Source: Chlamydiales bacterium STE3
Lineage (GTDB): Bacteria; Chlamydiota; Chlamydiia; Chlamydiales; Parachlamydiaceae
DNA: 54,652 bases
Assembly: GCA_011125455.1 (NCBI GenBank)
Contig: VKHO01000020.1
Coordinates: forward strand, 1-54,652
Direction: 5' to 3'
Part shown: in pieces, positions 22,621 to 31,130 of the stretch
Position numbering within the stretch: position 1 is the stretch's first letter
How the letters are laid out: each line of letters begins with the position of its first letter
Notes under the pieces: generated by a model
Databases searched by the model: none
What the model saw: only the letters and a program-made list of their open reading frames with translations
What the model was told of the DNA's origin: nothing
Position numbers and translations under genes: made by a program

Positions 22621-23205
22621 TTATTTAGTAAAAAGCACGTTAGCTTCCTTCCCTATACCAAGTCTATAAAAATAAGCCCAATGCTCACCCGCATTTTGTT
22701 CGTGAAGCTGTATTCTAAAGTAGTTGTCATTTTTGGAAAATTGGACTTCTTGGAACGTTTTTTCTACAGCTTGCCAAGCTGCAGAACTCTCCGTGCTTAC
22801 AATTAAAGAGAGTTTAGAAACAGGTTCTCTCATGAAACTAGAGATCATCTCTTCTTGCGGATTGACAAGGCTTTTTTCACTTTGAATTGTACGATAAAAA
22901 TTTGCATATTCCGAATCTGAAACCGCTTCATTATGCCATAGCTTATCAACTGGAGAAAGATAGGAAAAAACAACTTTACTAAATACAAAACGATCCACCC
23001 CTCCAGTTTTTGGATTCGCATCATTATAATTTAGCTCATGAAGTAAGCTCGGTGACAGTAGGACTGTTTCTACAAGGTAGCGTCCTGTCGGACCATAGCT
23101 TAGTAAAAAAAACAAAGAAATTAACAATGCCGCGCCAACACCAGCTCCTACAACCGTAATTAAGCTTACGATTTGCTTTCTCTTATCTTCTTCAAGATTT
23201 TCCAC
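22621..23205 (-). CDS. Single-pass membrane protein, unknown (194 aa)
   Basis: Residues 1-10 are charged. Residues 12-37 form one strong membrane helix (IVSLITVVGAGVGAALLISL). The rest, about 155 residues, is soluble and probably periplasmic, containing GGVDRFVFSKVVFSYLSP and a C-terminal beta-rich segment. I do not recognise a family. It is likely the first gene of a three-gene unit with the MBL hydrolase (2-base gap) and hflX. A conserved chlamydial membrane protein is my best reading. Confidence 0.8.
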   Translation of the reverse strand: MENLEEDKRKQIVSLITVVGAGVGAALLISLFFLLSYGPTGRYLVETVLLSPSLLHELNYNDANPKTGGVDRFVFSKVVFSYLSPVDKLWHNEAVSDSEYANFYRTIQSEKSLVNPQEEMISSFMREPVSKLSLIVSTESSAAWQAVEKTFQEVQFSKNDNYFRIQLHEQNAGEHWAYFYRLGIGKEANVLFTK

Positions 23206-23332
23206 AAAAAAACTTACCTTTAGTTTACAATATCTTTCAATTGAAAATTGCTTAAATAATAGTGAATTGAGACGCCATTATTTAAGCTCATCCTAAAATA
23301 ACAAGCTAAACATTTTGTTAGAATAATTTTTT

Positions 23333-24325
23333 ATGAAAATTGCAGTGCTCGGTGCAGGTTTTTGTGGTATCGCTGTGGCTTGGAATCTTTTGCAGTTTAA
23401 AAATTGCCATGTCGACCTGTATGATCCCAAGGGGGTCGGTGGAGAATCTTCTAAAATTGCCGCCGGTTTGTTTCATAAATATACAGGGGCACATGCTAAG
23501 CTAAATCGTTTCGCAATTGAAGGAGAGAGTGCAACTCTAGATTTACTTAAGGTTGCAACAGAAGAATCTGACAAGCCAATTATCTTATCTCGAGGAATTT
23601 TAAGAGTCGCTTTAACGGAAGAAAAAAAACTTGAGTACGCTAATAGAGCCTCTCAGTATAAAGATTGCCGTTGGCTTGACAGTGAAGCAGTTTTTGCATT
23701 AACGAATGGGGCTCAGCATCACCCTGGATTATTGATTGAAACGGGGCTGACAATAGATTGTGTTAGCTACATGAGCGGTTTGTGGAAAGCTTGCAAAAAA
23801 TTAAAAGCTGATTTTTATCAGCAATCCATTGCTGATTTAGACGAACTTAGAAATTATGATGCAGTCGTTGTAGCAACAGGAGCGAAACTGCCTTTGTTCG
23901 AAGCTCTTAAAAGCCTTTGTATTAAGCCTATTAAAGGGCAGCTTCTTGAATTTGAATGGCCGGACACTTCTCCTCTTCCCTTGAGTTTGAATAGTGAAGC
24001 TTACATTACGATGAAACCCGATTCGATGGCTTGTTTTGTTGGTTCAACCTTTGAAAGACAATTTGAATGTAGTGAACCTGATTTCGAAGTCGCCAAAAAC
24101 CTTCTCTTTCCTAAAATGGCTGCACTATACCCTCCTCTTTGTAATTCTAAGGTTATCGGCTGCCGTGCGGGATTAAGAGCTTCAACTCCAGATCATCTTC
24201 CGATTATTGGACAGTTTGGCCATAATCTTTTTGCGATTACTGGGATGGGTTCAAAAGGGCTACTTTATCATGCTTTCTACGCAAAGCAGCTCTCTCAGTT
24301 AATAAAAACCCAACTCCTTTGCTAA
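23333..24325 (+). CDS. FAD-dependent oxidoreductase, DAO family, MnmC C-domain-like
   Basis: 330 residues. The N-terminus MKIAVLGAGFCGIAVAW is a Rossmann FAD-binding GxGxxG motif. The C-terminal pattern GCRAGLRASTPDHLPIIG followed by ITGMGSKGLLYHAF closes the FAD site as in D-amino-acid oxidase (DAO) proteins. The early segment SSKIAAGLFHKYTGAHAKLNRF resembles the oxidase half of MnmC, which trims carboxymethyl from tRNA wobble uridine, more than glycine oxidase. A stand-alone MnmC(o)-like tRNA enzyme is therefore plausible, but ThiO or amino-acid oxidase function is not excluded. It is transcribed alone, divergently from the 194-aa membrane protein, and converges with the DoxX gene. Confidence 0.85.
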   Translation: MKIAVLGAGFCGIAVAWNLLQFKNCHVDLYDPKGVGGESSKIAAGLFHKYTGAHAKLNRFAIEGESATLDLLKVATEESDKPIILSRGILRVALTEEKKLEYANRASQYKDCRWLDSEAVFALTNGAQHHPGLLIETGLTIDCVSYMSGLWKACKKLKADFYQQSIADLDELRNYDAVVVATGAKLPLFEALKSLCIKPIKGQLLEFEWPDTSPLPLSLNSEAYITMKPDSMACFVGSTFERQFECSEPDFEVAKNLLFPKMAALYPPLCNSKVIGCRAGLRASTPDHLPIIGQFGHNLFAITGMGSKGLLYHAFYAKQLSQLIKTQLLC

Positions 24326-24347
24326 AATACTAATGGTGGATGGAATT

Positions 24348-24800
24348 TTAGGCTCTATCCTTGACTAGAAAATAATCAATGGCAACCTTTCCTGGTCCAA
24401 AAACAAGAATGAGCAAGCAGGCAAACAGAAATGCAAAGGGGGATTCTCCCACAAATTTTGAGGGATCAGTAAAAAATGCTTTTAAAGATTCATTATGCAC
24501 TGTAGCATATGCCACGCACATAACAGCGATTAATGGAATGGTAACCAGCCTGGATAAAAATCCTATAGCTAATAAAATACCACAAACAGTTTCAATAGAG
24601 GCCACAAAGAAAGCGTTAAATATTGGCTGAGGGATATGCAAGGATGTTAGCAATGCCTTAAATTTTTGCATATCTTGAAACTTGGAAAGGCCAGCTAAAA
24701 AAAATGCCACTCCCCAGTATAATCTTATTAGAAACAATAATGGCGATTGGAGATAAGTGGCTAAATGGGTCCATCTATAAAATCGTTGCAAAATCTTCAT
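24348..24800 (-). CDS. DoxX-family membrane protein
   Basis: 150 residues from ATG 24800, or 168 from an in-frame TTG at 24854. I prefer the ATG because the extra residues add nothing family-like, though neither has a clear ribosome site. Four hydrophobic helices are visible. The pattern RLYWGVAFFLAGLSKFQDM and the later AVMCVAYATVHNE are typical of DoxX. Members act as quinone-linked redox or detoxification membrane proteins, some in complexes with oxidoreductases. The neighbour across the convergent junction is a FAD oxidoreductase, but the opposite orientation gives no operon evidence. Confidence 0.82.
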   Translation of the reverse strand: MKILQRFYRWTHLATYLQSPLLFLIRLYWGVAFFLAGLSKFQDMQKFKALLTSLHIPQPIFNAFFVASIETVCGILLAIGFLSRLVTIPLIAVMCVAYATVHNESLKAFFTDPSKFVGESPFAFLFACLLILVFGPGKVAIDYFLVKDRA

Positions 24801-24925
24801 GAGTAACCGTAGTTGATAGAAAGAAAAATTATGATTTTCCTTTATAAAATTCAACCTAAAAGATCAACTGGTGAAAAAAAAGTCTTATAGTTAAGGTTAG
24901 GAAAAATGAAATTTCTGGAGTTATT

Positions 24926-25117
24926 ATGGAAAATAGTAAGTTAATCGATCGAACTGGGTATATCGTTTCAGGGATTGCTACGATTCTTTGTTTCCTTTTA
25001 TTTTATTATGACACAGCACTTTTTGGGAAATCTTTAGCTGCAGCACTGATCACAGGAGCTTTGGTATGGGCAACCTATATGATCTTAAGATGGCTAATTT
25101 TAGCGTGTAAATCATAG
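24926..25117 (+). CDS. Small two-helix membrane protein (63 aa)
   Basis: Begins MENSKLIDRTGYIVSG, with two membrane helices at about 12-30 and 37-58. A good GGAG ribosome site lies 5 bases before the ATG. The next gene begins 14 bases after its stop, so they may be co-transcribed. No family recognised. Confidence 0.7.
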   Translation: MENSKLIDRTGYIVSGIATILCFLLFYYDTALFGKSLAAALITGALVWATYMILRWLILACKS

Positions 25118-25131
25118 GTCTATACATTTTT

Positions 25132-26814
25132 ATGATGCGATTTTTCCCAATTGTCCTTTTGCCATTTTTTGCTTTTTGCATAGAGCAGGGGCCATTTTAC
25201 AATTTAGATAACACAACAATTGCTAACGAAGTACATTTAGCAACAGATCCTTTTCTTGCTTTAAGAACAAAAGCCACTTCTAGAGATACTTTATATCGTC
25301 TTGAAGATTCGATTTTAGCCATGATGGGTCACCAAAGCCTCTTTGAAGAAGAGATTGAGTTCCCTGAGGATTCAGAAGAGTTATCTCTTCTGATTGGCAA
25401 TAAAGCAGATACTTTTTACTACGAAAATCCTTGCTTTCATCTACATGCAAAAGGTGATAAACCCAGCAAAGTTTGGTGGCAAATTGCTTTAGATCCCCTT
25501 TTTAACAATACTCTTAAAAATTTTGACCAGATTGAGACTTATCAATCTAAAATTGTATTGGACGACCTCTGTGCCACCTTCCTCAATCCCCTCCAGCCCT
25601 ATTATTTCAGGGCTAAATTTGCCACGGATCGCTTTTCAAGTCCTTGGTCAGAAACATTTAAATTTTCTGTGCAAAAACCTAATCAGGTGCAGAATATTGT
25701 GTTAAAAAAAATTTCTAATGGAAAGTATGAGCTGATTTGGGAAAAAGATTCCTCGCCAACCGTCGAGTACTTGCTATTTGCCTCAAATTCTCAAGACTTT
25801 ATACCCTCTACCTACTCGGAGGAGCAGTTTCTATCGCTTTCCGAGAATGTTAAAGAGACTGCACCAAACTATAATCTTATTGGCTCAACACCTTCCAATA
25901 GAATTGAAATCGATGGTCAATTAGCTTATTATCGCATCATTGCAGTTGACCATGGACAACTCTCTATCCCATCAGAGCTCATTTATATCTATGATAACGA
26001 TCTCACTCAATATCGAGACCACTTAACATATTGTGAACATTCTCAATCTATTCAAAGAACCCCTTTTCAAGAATGCAACCCCTACTCCTGTTTAAAGAAA
26101 AGTTTAATTGATTGTAGCACCCACCCTCATATTTCTTCTGAGACGTGGGCAAAAGTTAAACCTTTTCTTGTCCCCGAAAACCATCCTTTAAAAGTTTCCC
26201 TTGATACTATCTTTTCCAAAAGCAGAGTAACCCAAAATCTCAATAGCTTGCGACTAGCTGGCTTTAGGACAACCGGTGGGGGAAAAAATTCACATAGTAA
26301 AACAATCTTCTGTAAACACAAAAACTTAAAAGATTCTGTTTTAAAAATTATTCCAGATGACTATCCAGAAGATGAAGTAGCAAAGCTCACTTCGAGAATT
26401 ATTGGTGCTCAAGCTGTTAAGGAAGTCATCGATCGAGAGAATTACGGCCATTTTATTAAAGTCCCTAAAAAATGGCTTTATGTGCTACCCCCGGAGCCTT
26501 CTCCTAAGCCTGGAAGTTACCGTAAAAATTTTATTTTAATCGCTGATGACATGCTTATTTATAATAGGGAAACCAACTATGCTATGTGGAAAAGCTTTTT
26601 GCTAACACCAGAGCTACTTCAGGCCATCTACAATATCATCACGAAACTCGGCCTTGATGATTGCGTTCATGCCTTTAATCTCCCCTTCTGTAAAGATGGC
26701 AAAGTGGCTTTTTTGGACACAGAAGACCATCATCGCTGGCCAGTGCACTACCGATCCCTTGATAAATACCTTAATCCCGAAATGCAAAAATTTTGGCGGC
26801 AGTTAACCCATTAA
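25132..26814 (+). CDS. Large exported protein, unknown, kinase-like C-terminal pattern (560 aa)
   Basis: Residues 1-16 form a signal peptide (MMRFFPIVLLPFFAFC, possible cleavage or lipid attachment near C16). The middle, about 70-295, contains two beta-rich blocks that look like fibronectin-type modules (for example WWQIALDPLF..PYYFRAKFAT and KYELIWEKD..YYRIIAVD). The C-terminal 200 residues carry KHKNLKDSVLKIIPDDYPED, FIKVPKKWLY and KVAFLDTEDHHRW, reminiscent of a decayed kinase-like or phosphotransferase fold in which DTE would be the metal-binding DFG equivalent. This is only a pattern impression. Similar large secreted proteins of unknown role occur in Parachlamydiaceae. Start could be either of two adjacent ATGs (25132 or 25135). 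Confidence 0.8.
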   Translation: MMRFFPIVLLPFFAFCIEQGPFYNLDNTTIANEVHLATDPFLALRTKATSRDTLYRLEDSILAMMGHQSLFEEEIEFPEDSEELSLLIGNKADTFYYENPCFHLHAKGDKPSKVWWQIALDPLFNNTLKNFDQIETYQSKIVLDDLCATFLNPLQPYYFRAKFATDRFSSPWSETFKFSVQKPNQVQNIVLKKISNGKYELIWEKDSSPTVEYLLFASNSQDFIPSTYSEEQFLSLSENVKETAPNYNLIGSTPSNRIEIDGQLAYYRIIAVDHGQLSIPSELIYIYDNDLTQYRDHLTYCEHSQSIQRTPFQECNPYSCLKKSLIDCSTHPHISSETWAKVKPFLVPENHPLKVSLDTIFSKSRVTQNLNSLRLAGFRTTGGGKNSHSKTIFCKHKNLKDSVLKIIPDDYPEDEVAKLTSRIIGAQAVKEVIDRENYGHFIKVPKKWLYVLPPEPSPKPGSYRKNFILIADDMLIYNRETNYAMWKSFLLTPELLQAIYNIITKLGLDDCVHAFNLPFCKDGKVAFLDTEDHHRWPVHYRSLDKYLNPEMQKFWRQLTH

Positions 26815-27181
26815 TACGAAAGTATGTTTTTCAAACCATTGCATCAGCTTAAAGCTATGGGCAGATTTTCAACGAACAAGATAAACATTTAGCTTTTTTG
26901 TAAATGTTATATACAAGAGATGGGAAAATAAGAATGCCTTCCACACCTCACACTATAATTTCAATTTAGCATAATTTTTTAACGTTCAAGGAGGGTAATG
27001 CGCTAAATACGAAATCAGCTTAGAATGCGAGATGTACAGCATGCTAAAGTGAGTAATTCCTATTCTGAAAGCCGTTTTCTCTTATTCGCAATTTACTTTC
27101 GATTTGATTTTCTAGCAGGTACGTGTTATTGATGTAAAATGAAAGTGGATAGAAAGCCCCAAAACTGCATTAAAATGTAAT
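26815..27181. other. Intergenic region without recognisable content
   Basis: About 370 AT-rich bases between two plus-strand genes. No convincing hairpin terminator, RNA or relic ORF was seen. Confidence 0.5.
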
Positions 27182-27550
27182 ATGAAAATCAAAATTAAAA
27201 GAGCATATGATCCGGCTTCGGAAGAAGATGGCATCAGAATCCTAGTCGATCGCTTATGGCCACGGGGCGTTAAAAAAACGAAACTAAAGCTAAATGTTTG
27301 GTTAAAAGACGTTGCACCGAGCACTGCTTTGAGAAAGTGGTTTTCTCATGACCCGGCGAAATGGGTAGAGTTTCAACAAAGATATGCCTTAGAGTTAGAG
27401 GAAAATCCTAAATCGTGGGAACCAATCATGAAAGCACTAGAACATGCTTCTATTACCTTAATCTATGGCGCGCACGATTCTGAGCATAACCATGCGCTAT
27501 GTTTAAAAAATTATCTTGTTGACAAAGTTACCAAAAAAAATAATGACTAA
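27182..27550 (+). CDS. YeaO-like DUF488 protein
   Basis: 122 residues. The pattern IKRAYDPASEEDGIRILVDRLWPRG (given by its key parts RAYD, DG.RILVDRLWPRG), then WLKDVAPSTALRKWFSHDPAKW and the C-terminal LIYGAHDSEHNHA are hallmarks of the DUF488/YeaO family. A biochemical role is not established. Members are small soluble cytosolic proteins often near stress or heme genes. No ribosome site is visible before the ATG at 27182. Isolated between two empty intergenic stretches. Confidence 0.92.
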   Translation: MKIKIKRAYDPASEEDGIRILVDRLWPRGVKKTKLKLNVWLKDVAPSTALRKWFSHDPAKWVEFQQRYALELEENPKSWEPIMKALEHASITLIYGAHDSEHNHALCLKNYLVDKVTKKNND

Positions 27551-27912
27551 AGCAGTTTTTCAGACCTATTCGTTATAAACCCCTTGAACATCAGAGATTA
27601 AGTCAGAATTAGATTTTCATAGTCAAGAAGATTGAGCGTTTATTCGATTTGATGCTAAAAACTTTCCTTGGATTCAGGTCATTTACGGAAAAAATGCGGA
27701 AATTCCATGAGCATGGAAATGAAATAATTATCAAAAAGCATAAATGGGTTTAGAGAAACCATGTCTTTCTCTAAATCATAACAAGAAACATGCATAGGAA
27801 AATAAAAATAATGCTTTGACATTGCTGTATACACTAGAGTTTATTTCCTACTAGTGGCAAGACATCATGGGCAAATAACATTAATTCTCCATGTGATTAT
27901 CTACAAACACTC
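27551..27912. other. Intergenic region, possible decayed coding DNA
   Basis: About 360 bases. Short protein-like runs such as FDAKNFPWIQVIYGKNAEI occur but are broken by stops and I cannot place them in a family. Nothing else supported. Confidence 0.35.
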
Positions 27913-28437
27913 CTAACTAAAATACTCTTCATAAAGCTCTGTGACTGCATTTCCAAAACCCCATCCCAAATCACGCGTCTTTTGCTGGATTGCCAAACAT
28001 CGCTTCTCAAATAGATCTAGCACTCCATGCTCTTCCATATCTTTGAGTGTCTTACGAAACATACTTTCCATGCTGTTATAAAATCTTCTGTTAATATCCC
28101 CATATTCCAGAGTACATTCAACACCATATTCAACATAGGTTAGCTGAAGATCTATGATCGCCACTGGATTTGAATTGGCCTTCTTAAAGTCGCTGATGGC
28201 CTTTCTTGCAACAGAATAATTTAACTCTGGAAAATCCCACTTGGCAGATTTTGGACAAAATTGCTTCTCCAAAATCAGTTTGTACTTCTCCATAACCTTT
28301 GGCGTATCTGAAGGCTCCAACTGCTGGATATAAAATTCACGAACAACCTCGAAGGTCTTATATAGTGTTACTAGCTCATCTATCAAATATTCAGGATCTT
28401 GATTTTGCAAATGGTTTTTAAACTTTTTGATGCTCAT
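27913..28437 (-). CDS. DUF6155-like protein (174 aa)
   Basis: A soluble helical protein beginning MSIKKFKNHLQNQDPEYLIDEL and ending LGWGFGNAVTELYEEYFS. The helical pattern with LVTLYKTFEVVREFY matches my recollection of the DUF6155 family, whose function is unknown. A good ribosome site (GGAAAGAGG) precedes the ATG at 28437, so the gene is real. It lies in an accessory region, next to a decayed insertion sequence, and may have arrived by transfer. A short ORF overlaps its start. Confidence 0.75.
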   Translation of the reverse strand: MSIKKFKNHLQNQDPEYLIDELVTLYKTFEVVREFYIQQLEPSDTPKVMEKYKLILEKQFCPKSAKWDFPELNYSVARKAISDFKKANSNPVAIIDLQLTYVEYGVECTLEYGDINRRFYNSMESMFRKTLKDMEEHGVLDLFEKRCLAIQQKTRDLGWGFGNAVTELYEEYFS

Positions 28438-28525
28438 GACCTCTTTCCTTCATTGTCATCTTCTTTTTAATTCCCCAGATAGAATTAAAAATTTCCTCAT
28501 CGATAAGATATTTTGTTTTTGCCAT
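28418..28525 (-). CDS. Short ORF overlapping the DUF6155-like start (35 aa)
   Basis: Reads MAKTKYLIDEEIFNSIWGIK and ends GHEHQKV, with 20 bases shared with the next gene. The ribosome site of the DUF6155-like gene lies inside it, so it could act as a coupled leader peptide, or it may be the truncated tail of a lost gene. No ribosome site of its own. Confidence 0.25.
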   Translation of the reverse strand: MAKTKYLIDEEIFNSIWGIKKKMTMKERGHEHQKV

Positions 28526-28573
28526 TGTGTCTTTGATCGTTCCGACTAGGGGGCCCGCAACTTTTTGTAACCT

Positions 28574-28603
28574 GAAAAACACTCTGTTTCCTTAGTGTTT
28601 TTC
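28574..28603 (+). terminator. Perfect 9-bp hairpin with T-run, orphan
   Basis: GAAAAACAC, 12 bases, GTGTTTTTC, then TTTTTTG on the plus strand. It has intrinsic-terminator form, but no intact plus-strand gene lies upstream, so it may be the remnant of a lost gene or part of the nearby IS debris. Confidence 0.4.
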
Positions 28604-29191
28604 TTTTTTGTGGCCATATCCTTTTGTCATTACTTCATGCCAATAAGGATACGAATCCGCAATTTGTAAAGTTAGAACTTTTTTCTACATACCGTTATGC
28701 TAACTGCTTAAACGAGGACAATTGCTTAAAGGAAAAAGATGAACGTTATCCCTACAGGAAGTGCCTTATTGAGTAGCCCTAAATACATAGGGCTCTAAAA
28801 CTTGTAATTGACTTAGATGTTTTTTTTAGGTTCTCCTATGGAGCTGTATATTCATGGGGCATCGGAAATAACATTAGTATGCCCGAACTGTCGCTCAATA
28901 ACCATAAAGAAAAATGGCTAGATTAGTAGCGGAAAACAAAATCATCAATGCCTCAAGAGTGGACAACCGTTTATTATGGAGCCCCGAAACAAGTAATCAG
29001 CGAGGAGAAGCGACCTTTCATTCGCCAGAAACTTCTTGAACGAGTTTTATTAGAAGGAGTCTGTCGGATTTTAATGTCAGCATGCCATAATTTTTACAAT
29101 TTATTAATGAGATTATCAAGGAATCTCGAAAGACAAGTTATATTGAAAGATTTAATAATACCATTAGGCAAAGATGTTCCCGACTCTTAAG

Positions 29192-29645
29192 GGCCTTGTT
29201 GCACAAATCATCCTGCGAAGGATTCATGCAAAATAAATTTAAATCTTTTTAAGGCACTCTACTAAATTGTCTAATTAGCATGCCAAATTTATTCATTGTA
29301 TTAATAATCAAGCGCTTGATGTAAGCTTCTGTCCGTTTAACTCCTTTAGGTGCCTTTCTAATAAGCTTTTCAGCTGTCTAAGCATCGCCGCTACCAACCC
29401 CATTCACTGTTAATTCACTTACTATGATCTCGCCACTGTCTGGGTCCATACCAATAGATAGCTTTCTCCAAACCCTGCATTTTGATTTACCGCGTTGAAT
29501 AAGGGCTTTGTTATAATCTGACCAATTACGGATAGGGTATTTTAATTTTGCTGTTAGATCCATCGTGAACCTCAATTTTTTAGGCAGCGTTCCTTTCACT
29601 TTCTTACATAAATCTCGTCCGCAGGATGATTTATGCAACAATGCC
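29192..29645 (-). mobile_element. Internally deleted IS5/IS903-like element (454 bp) with target duplication
   Basis: Both ends carry inverted repeats (GGCCTTGTTGCACAAATC at the left, GGCATTGTTGCATAAATC read inward from the right), and the match continues through CATCCTGCG. Outside them are 9-bp direct repeats ACTCTTAAG and CCTCGTAAG, matching at 7 of 9, the duplication length of the IS903 group. It lies in the C-terminal coding region of the IS1-like transposase, and that reading frame continues once the element and one repeat are removed. At 454 bp it is less than half the length of an intact element and resembles a MITE-like derivative. Confidence 0.85.
29249..29563 (-). pseudogene. IS5-family transposase, internally deleted
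   Basis: The reading frame starts MDLTAKLKYPIRNWSDYNKA (29563) and continues ALIQRGK, as in IS903-group transposases. It then jumps directly to CRVWRKLSIGMDPDSGEIIV, a segment from the catalytic core, showing a large deletion that removes the first catalytic region. After GVGSGDA there is an in-frame TAG (29378-29380). The frame then runs on through KLIRKAPKGVKRTEAYIKRL to RQFSRVP-stop. The C-terminus differs from the one at the window ends (RQFKKI), so it belongs to a related but distinct copy. Confidence 0.8.
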
Positions 29646-29762
29646 CCTCGTAAGAAGAACCCTGTCATTTTCTAAAAAATTAGCGAACCATATTGAAATG
29701 ATAAAATATTTATATGTGACTATAATTACAGGTTTAGGGCTCCCCTACCGGCAATACCATTT

Positions 29763-30452
29763 TTAGTTATCGCGAAATTGAATAGTCATTTCAATTTGTG
29801 ATTGCACCATTTGCTCCCCTTCTAAAATTTGTAAATCAGAGGTATTCTTAAAAGATGTCATCATTGTTGCCTCATTTCTATAAAGTGGCATGCCAGAGTC
29901 TGAGGGATAAACCACGATAGCTGAAATTTCCTTCTTTTTTAGATTGAGACTTTCCAAAACTAATTGGGCTTCTTTTAAAGCATTTTTGGAAGCTTCCTTT
30001 AACGTAATGGAGCGCGCGGTTTCTAAATTCGCATGAGAAGGACGTACCCTTACTTGTACAAGTAAGTTTGCGCCAGCGCTGAAAGCATCACTAATAATTT
30101 TGCCCGCTTCTAGAACAGGTGTAAAAAAGCTTATCAGAATTCTGCCGCGATAGCTTTTTATCTGCGGAGGGGAACTCTCTGTGTATTCAGGATGAATATC
30201 AAGCATGCCTGTTTCCAATTTTTCGACTTTTTCAACAGTCAAGCTTTCTAAAAGTAGAGGTATGTGCTGTGATAAAGCTTCTTCAACATCTTTCGCTGAA
30301 CTAGCTTCAACTTCAATTCCAAGCCTTATTTCAGCGACATCAGCCTTCACAGCCATTTTCCCGATGCCATTTACTTTAAGTTCTCGTTGCTTTTCTTCAC
30401 CCAAACAAACTGTGAATGTTAAAACGCATACCATAATCATTCTTATAAACAT
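29763..30452 (-). CDS. SIMPL-domain (DUF541) exported protein
   Basis: 229 residues with a signal peptide (1-18, MFIRMIMVCVLTFTVCLG). The mature part follows the SIMPL/DUF541 layout: ELKVNGIGKMAVKADVAEIRLGIEVEASS at the start, the middle GMLDIHPEYTE, and RARS-like SITLKEASKNALKEA near 150. Members are periplasmic or surface oligomeric proteins (Brucella BP26, E. coli YggE) linked to oxidative-stress protection. A purine-rich ribosome site (GGAGAGGGG) precedes the ATG closely. The stop lies about 17 bases from the end of the decayed IS1-like element. It is divergent from the Nudix gene. Confidence 0.9.
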   Translation of the reverse strand: MFIRMIMVCVLTFTVCLGEEKQRELKVNGIGKMAVKADVAEIRLGIEVEASSAKDVEEALSQHIPLLLESLTVEKVEKLETGMLDIHPEYTESSPPQIKSYRGRILISFFTPVLEAGKIISDAFSAGANLLVQVRVRPSHANLETARSITLKEASKNALKEAQLVLESLNLKKKEISAIVVYPSDSGMPLYRNEATMMTSFKNTSDLQILEGEQMVQSQIEMTIQFRDN

Positions 30453-30627
30453 ACCCCTCTCCTCTTCCTTTGATGAAATTTTATTTAAGAATTTTTAAAA
30501 ACCTCAAAAGCTCTATTTTGTCGTAGATTGACATAAATTTCATAAGTTATTATAGAAACGATCGATACTGATAAAGTCATTCTTTGAGAATCTTTTTTTA
30601 TTATTTTTTATTCAAGGATAACCATCA

Positions 30628-31080
30628 ATGAAAGCTGTAGAAATTTTTGAACAAAAACCTCTTAATTTTGAACCACAGGTAGAAGTCTCTGCGGCTTATA
30701 TAAAGGCTCAAGATAAATACCTTTTTATGCAGCTTTCACAAGCTAAAGTTGAGTACAATAAGTGGGGGGTCCCCGCTGGCAAATGTGAGCCATTTGAAAA
30801 AGCAGAAGAGGGATTAAAGAGAGAATTGTATGAAGAAACAGGCATCAAATTATCAGAAATGATGGCCTTAAAAGCTCTTGGAGCGCTTTATATTGAAAAA
30901 CCTAACTTTCGTTATACTTATCATCTGTTCGAAATTTCATGTGATAAAATTCCAGATGTTCAGATTTCAGAGGAGCACATTTCTTTCAAATGGGTTTCAG
31001 AAGAAGAAGTTAAAGATTTAGATCTGATGTGCTGTGCCAGAGAAGGCTTTGAAGCTTATCTAAATCGAAGAAGCCACTAA
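30628..31080 (+). CDS. Nudix hydrolase
   Basis: 150 residues containing a perfect Nudix box, residues 51-73: G51, five residues, E57, seven residues, then REL-Y-EE-T-G-I. It cleaves a nucleoside diphosphate linked to another group. The substrate is not predictable from sequence. The preceding segment WGVPAGKCEPFEKAEEG is the usual entry to the box. A spaced AAGGA ribosome site supports ATG 30628. It is monocistronic, followed by a hairpin shared with the convergent collagen-like operon. Confidence 0.93.
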   Translation: MKAVEIFEQKPLNFEPQVEVSAAYIKAQDKYLFMQLSQAKVEYNKWGVPAGKCEPFEKAEEGLKRELYEETGIKLSEMMALKALGALYIEKPNFRYTYHLFEISCDKIPDVQISEEHISFKWVSEEEVKDLDLMCCAREGFEAYLNRRSH

Positions 31081-31086
31081 TTAAAC

Positions 31087-31118
31087 CACCTGACTTGTAT
31101 TTCATAGCCAGGTGATTT
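31087..31118 (+). terminator. Weak hairpin between convergent genes
   Basis: CACCTG and CAGGTG form a 6-bp stem around a 16-base loop and are followed by TTTTG. It lies 6 bases past the Nudix stop and could serve the convergent collagen-like operon on the other strand. The large loop makes it uncertain. Confidence 0.35.
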
Positions 31119-31130
31119 TGTGTTCTTTTA

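Larger units (their letters stand above)
28838..29712 (+). pseudogene. IS1-family transposase, broken
   Basis: The ATG at 28838 opens a zinc-finger N-terminus, LVCPNCRSITIKKNG, then an in-frame TAG, then SGKQNHQC. A frame change follows and KQVISEEKRPFIRQKLLERV continues in another frame. From 29091 a third frame gives FLQFINEIIKES and SYIERFNNTIRQRCSRL, which is the InsB-type C-terminal region of IS1-like transposases. After the inserted element the same frame resumes at 29647 with LVRRTLSFSKKLANHIEMIK. The catalytic middle part is absent. At least one stop, two frame shifts, a deletion and an insertion make it inactive. Confidence 0.8.
28789..29744 (+). mobile_element. Decayed IS1-like insertion sequence interrupted by a second element
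   Basis: Imperfect terminal inverted repeats are visible: 28792-28809 (GCTCTAAAACTTGTAATT) against the reverse complement of 29724-29740 (GCCCTAAACCTGTAATT), 15 of about 18 positions matching. Between them are the start and end of an IS1-family transposase, with the middle deleted and the 454-bp IS5-like element at 29192-29645 inserted near the end. Without that insertion the remnant is roughly 490 bases, shorter than a complete IS1-like element. Confidence 0.7.

Noticed and set aside
24322-24351. CTAAAAT/ATTTTAG inverted repeat between the FAD oxidoreductase and DoxX genes
   Set aside because: AT-only 7-bp stem with a 16-base loop is too weak to call a terminator.
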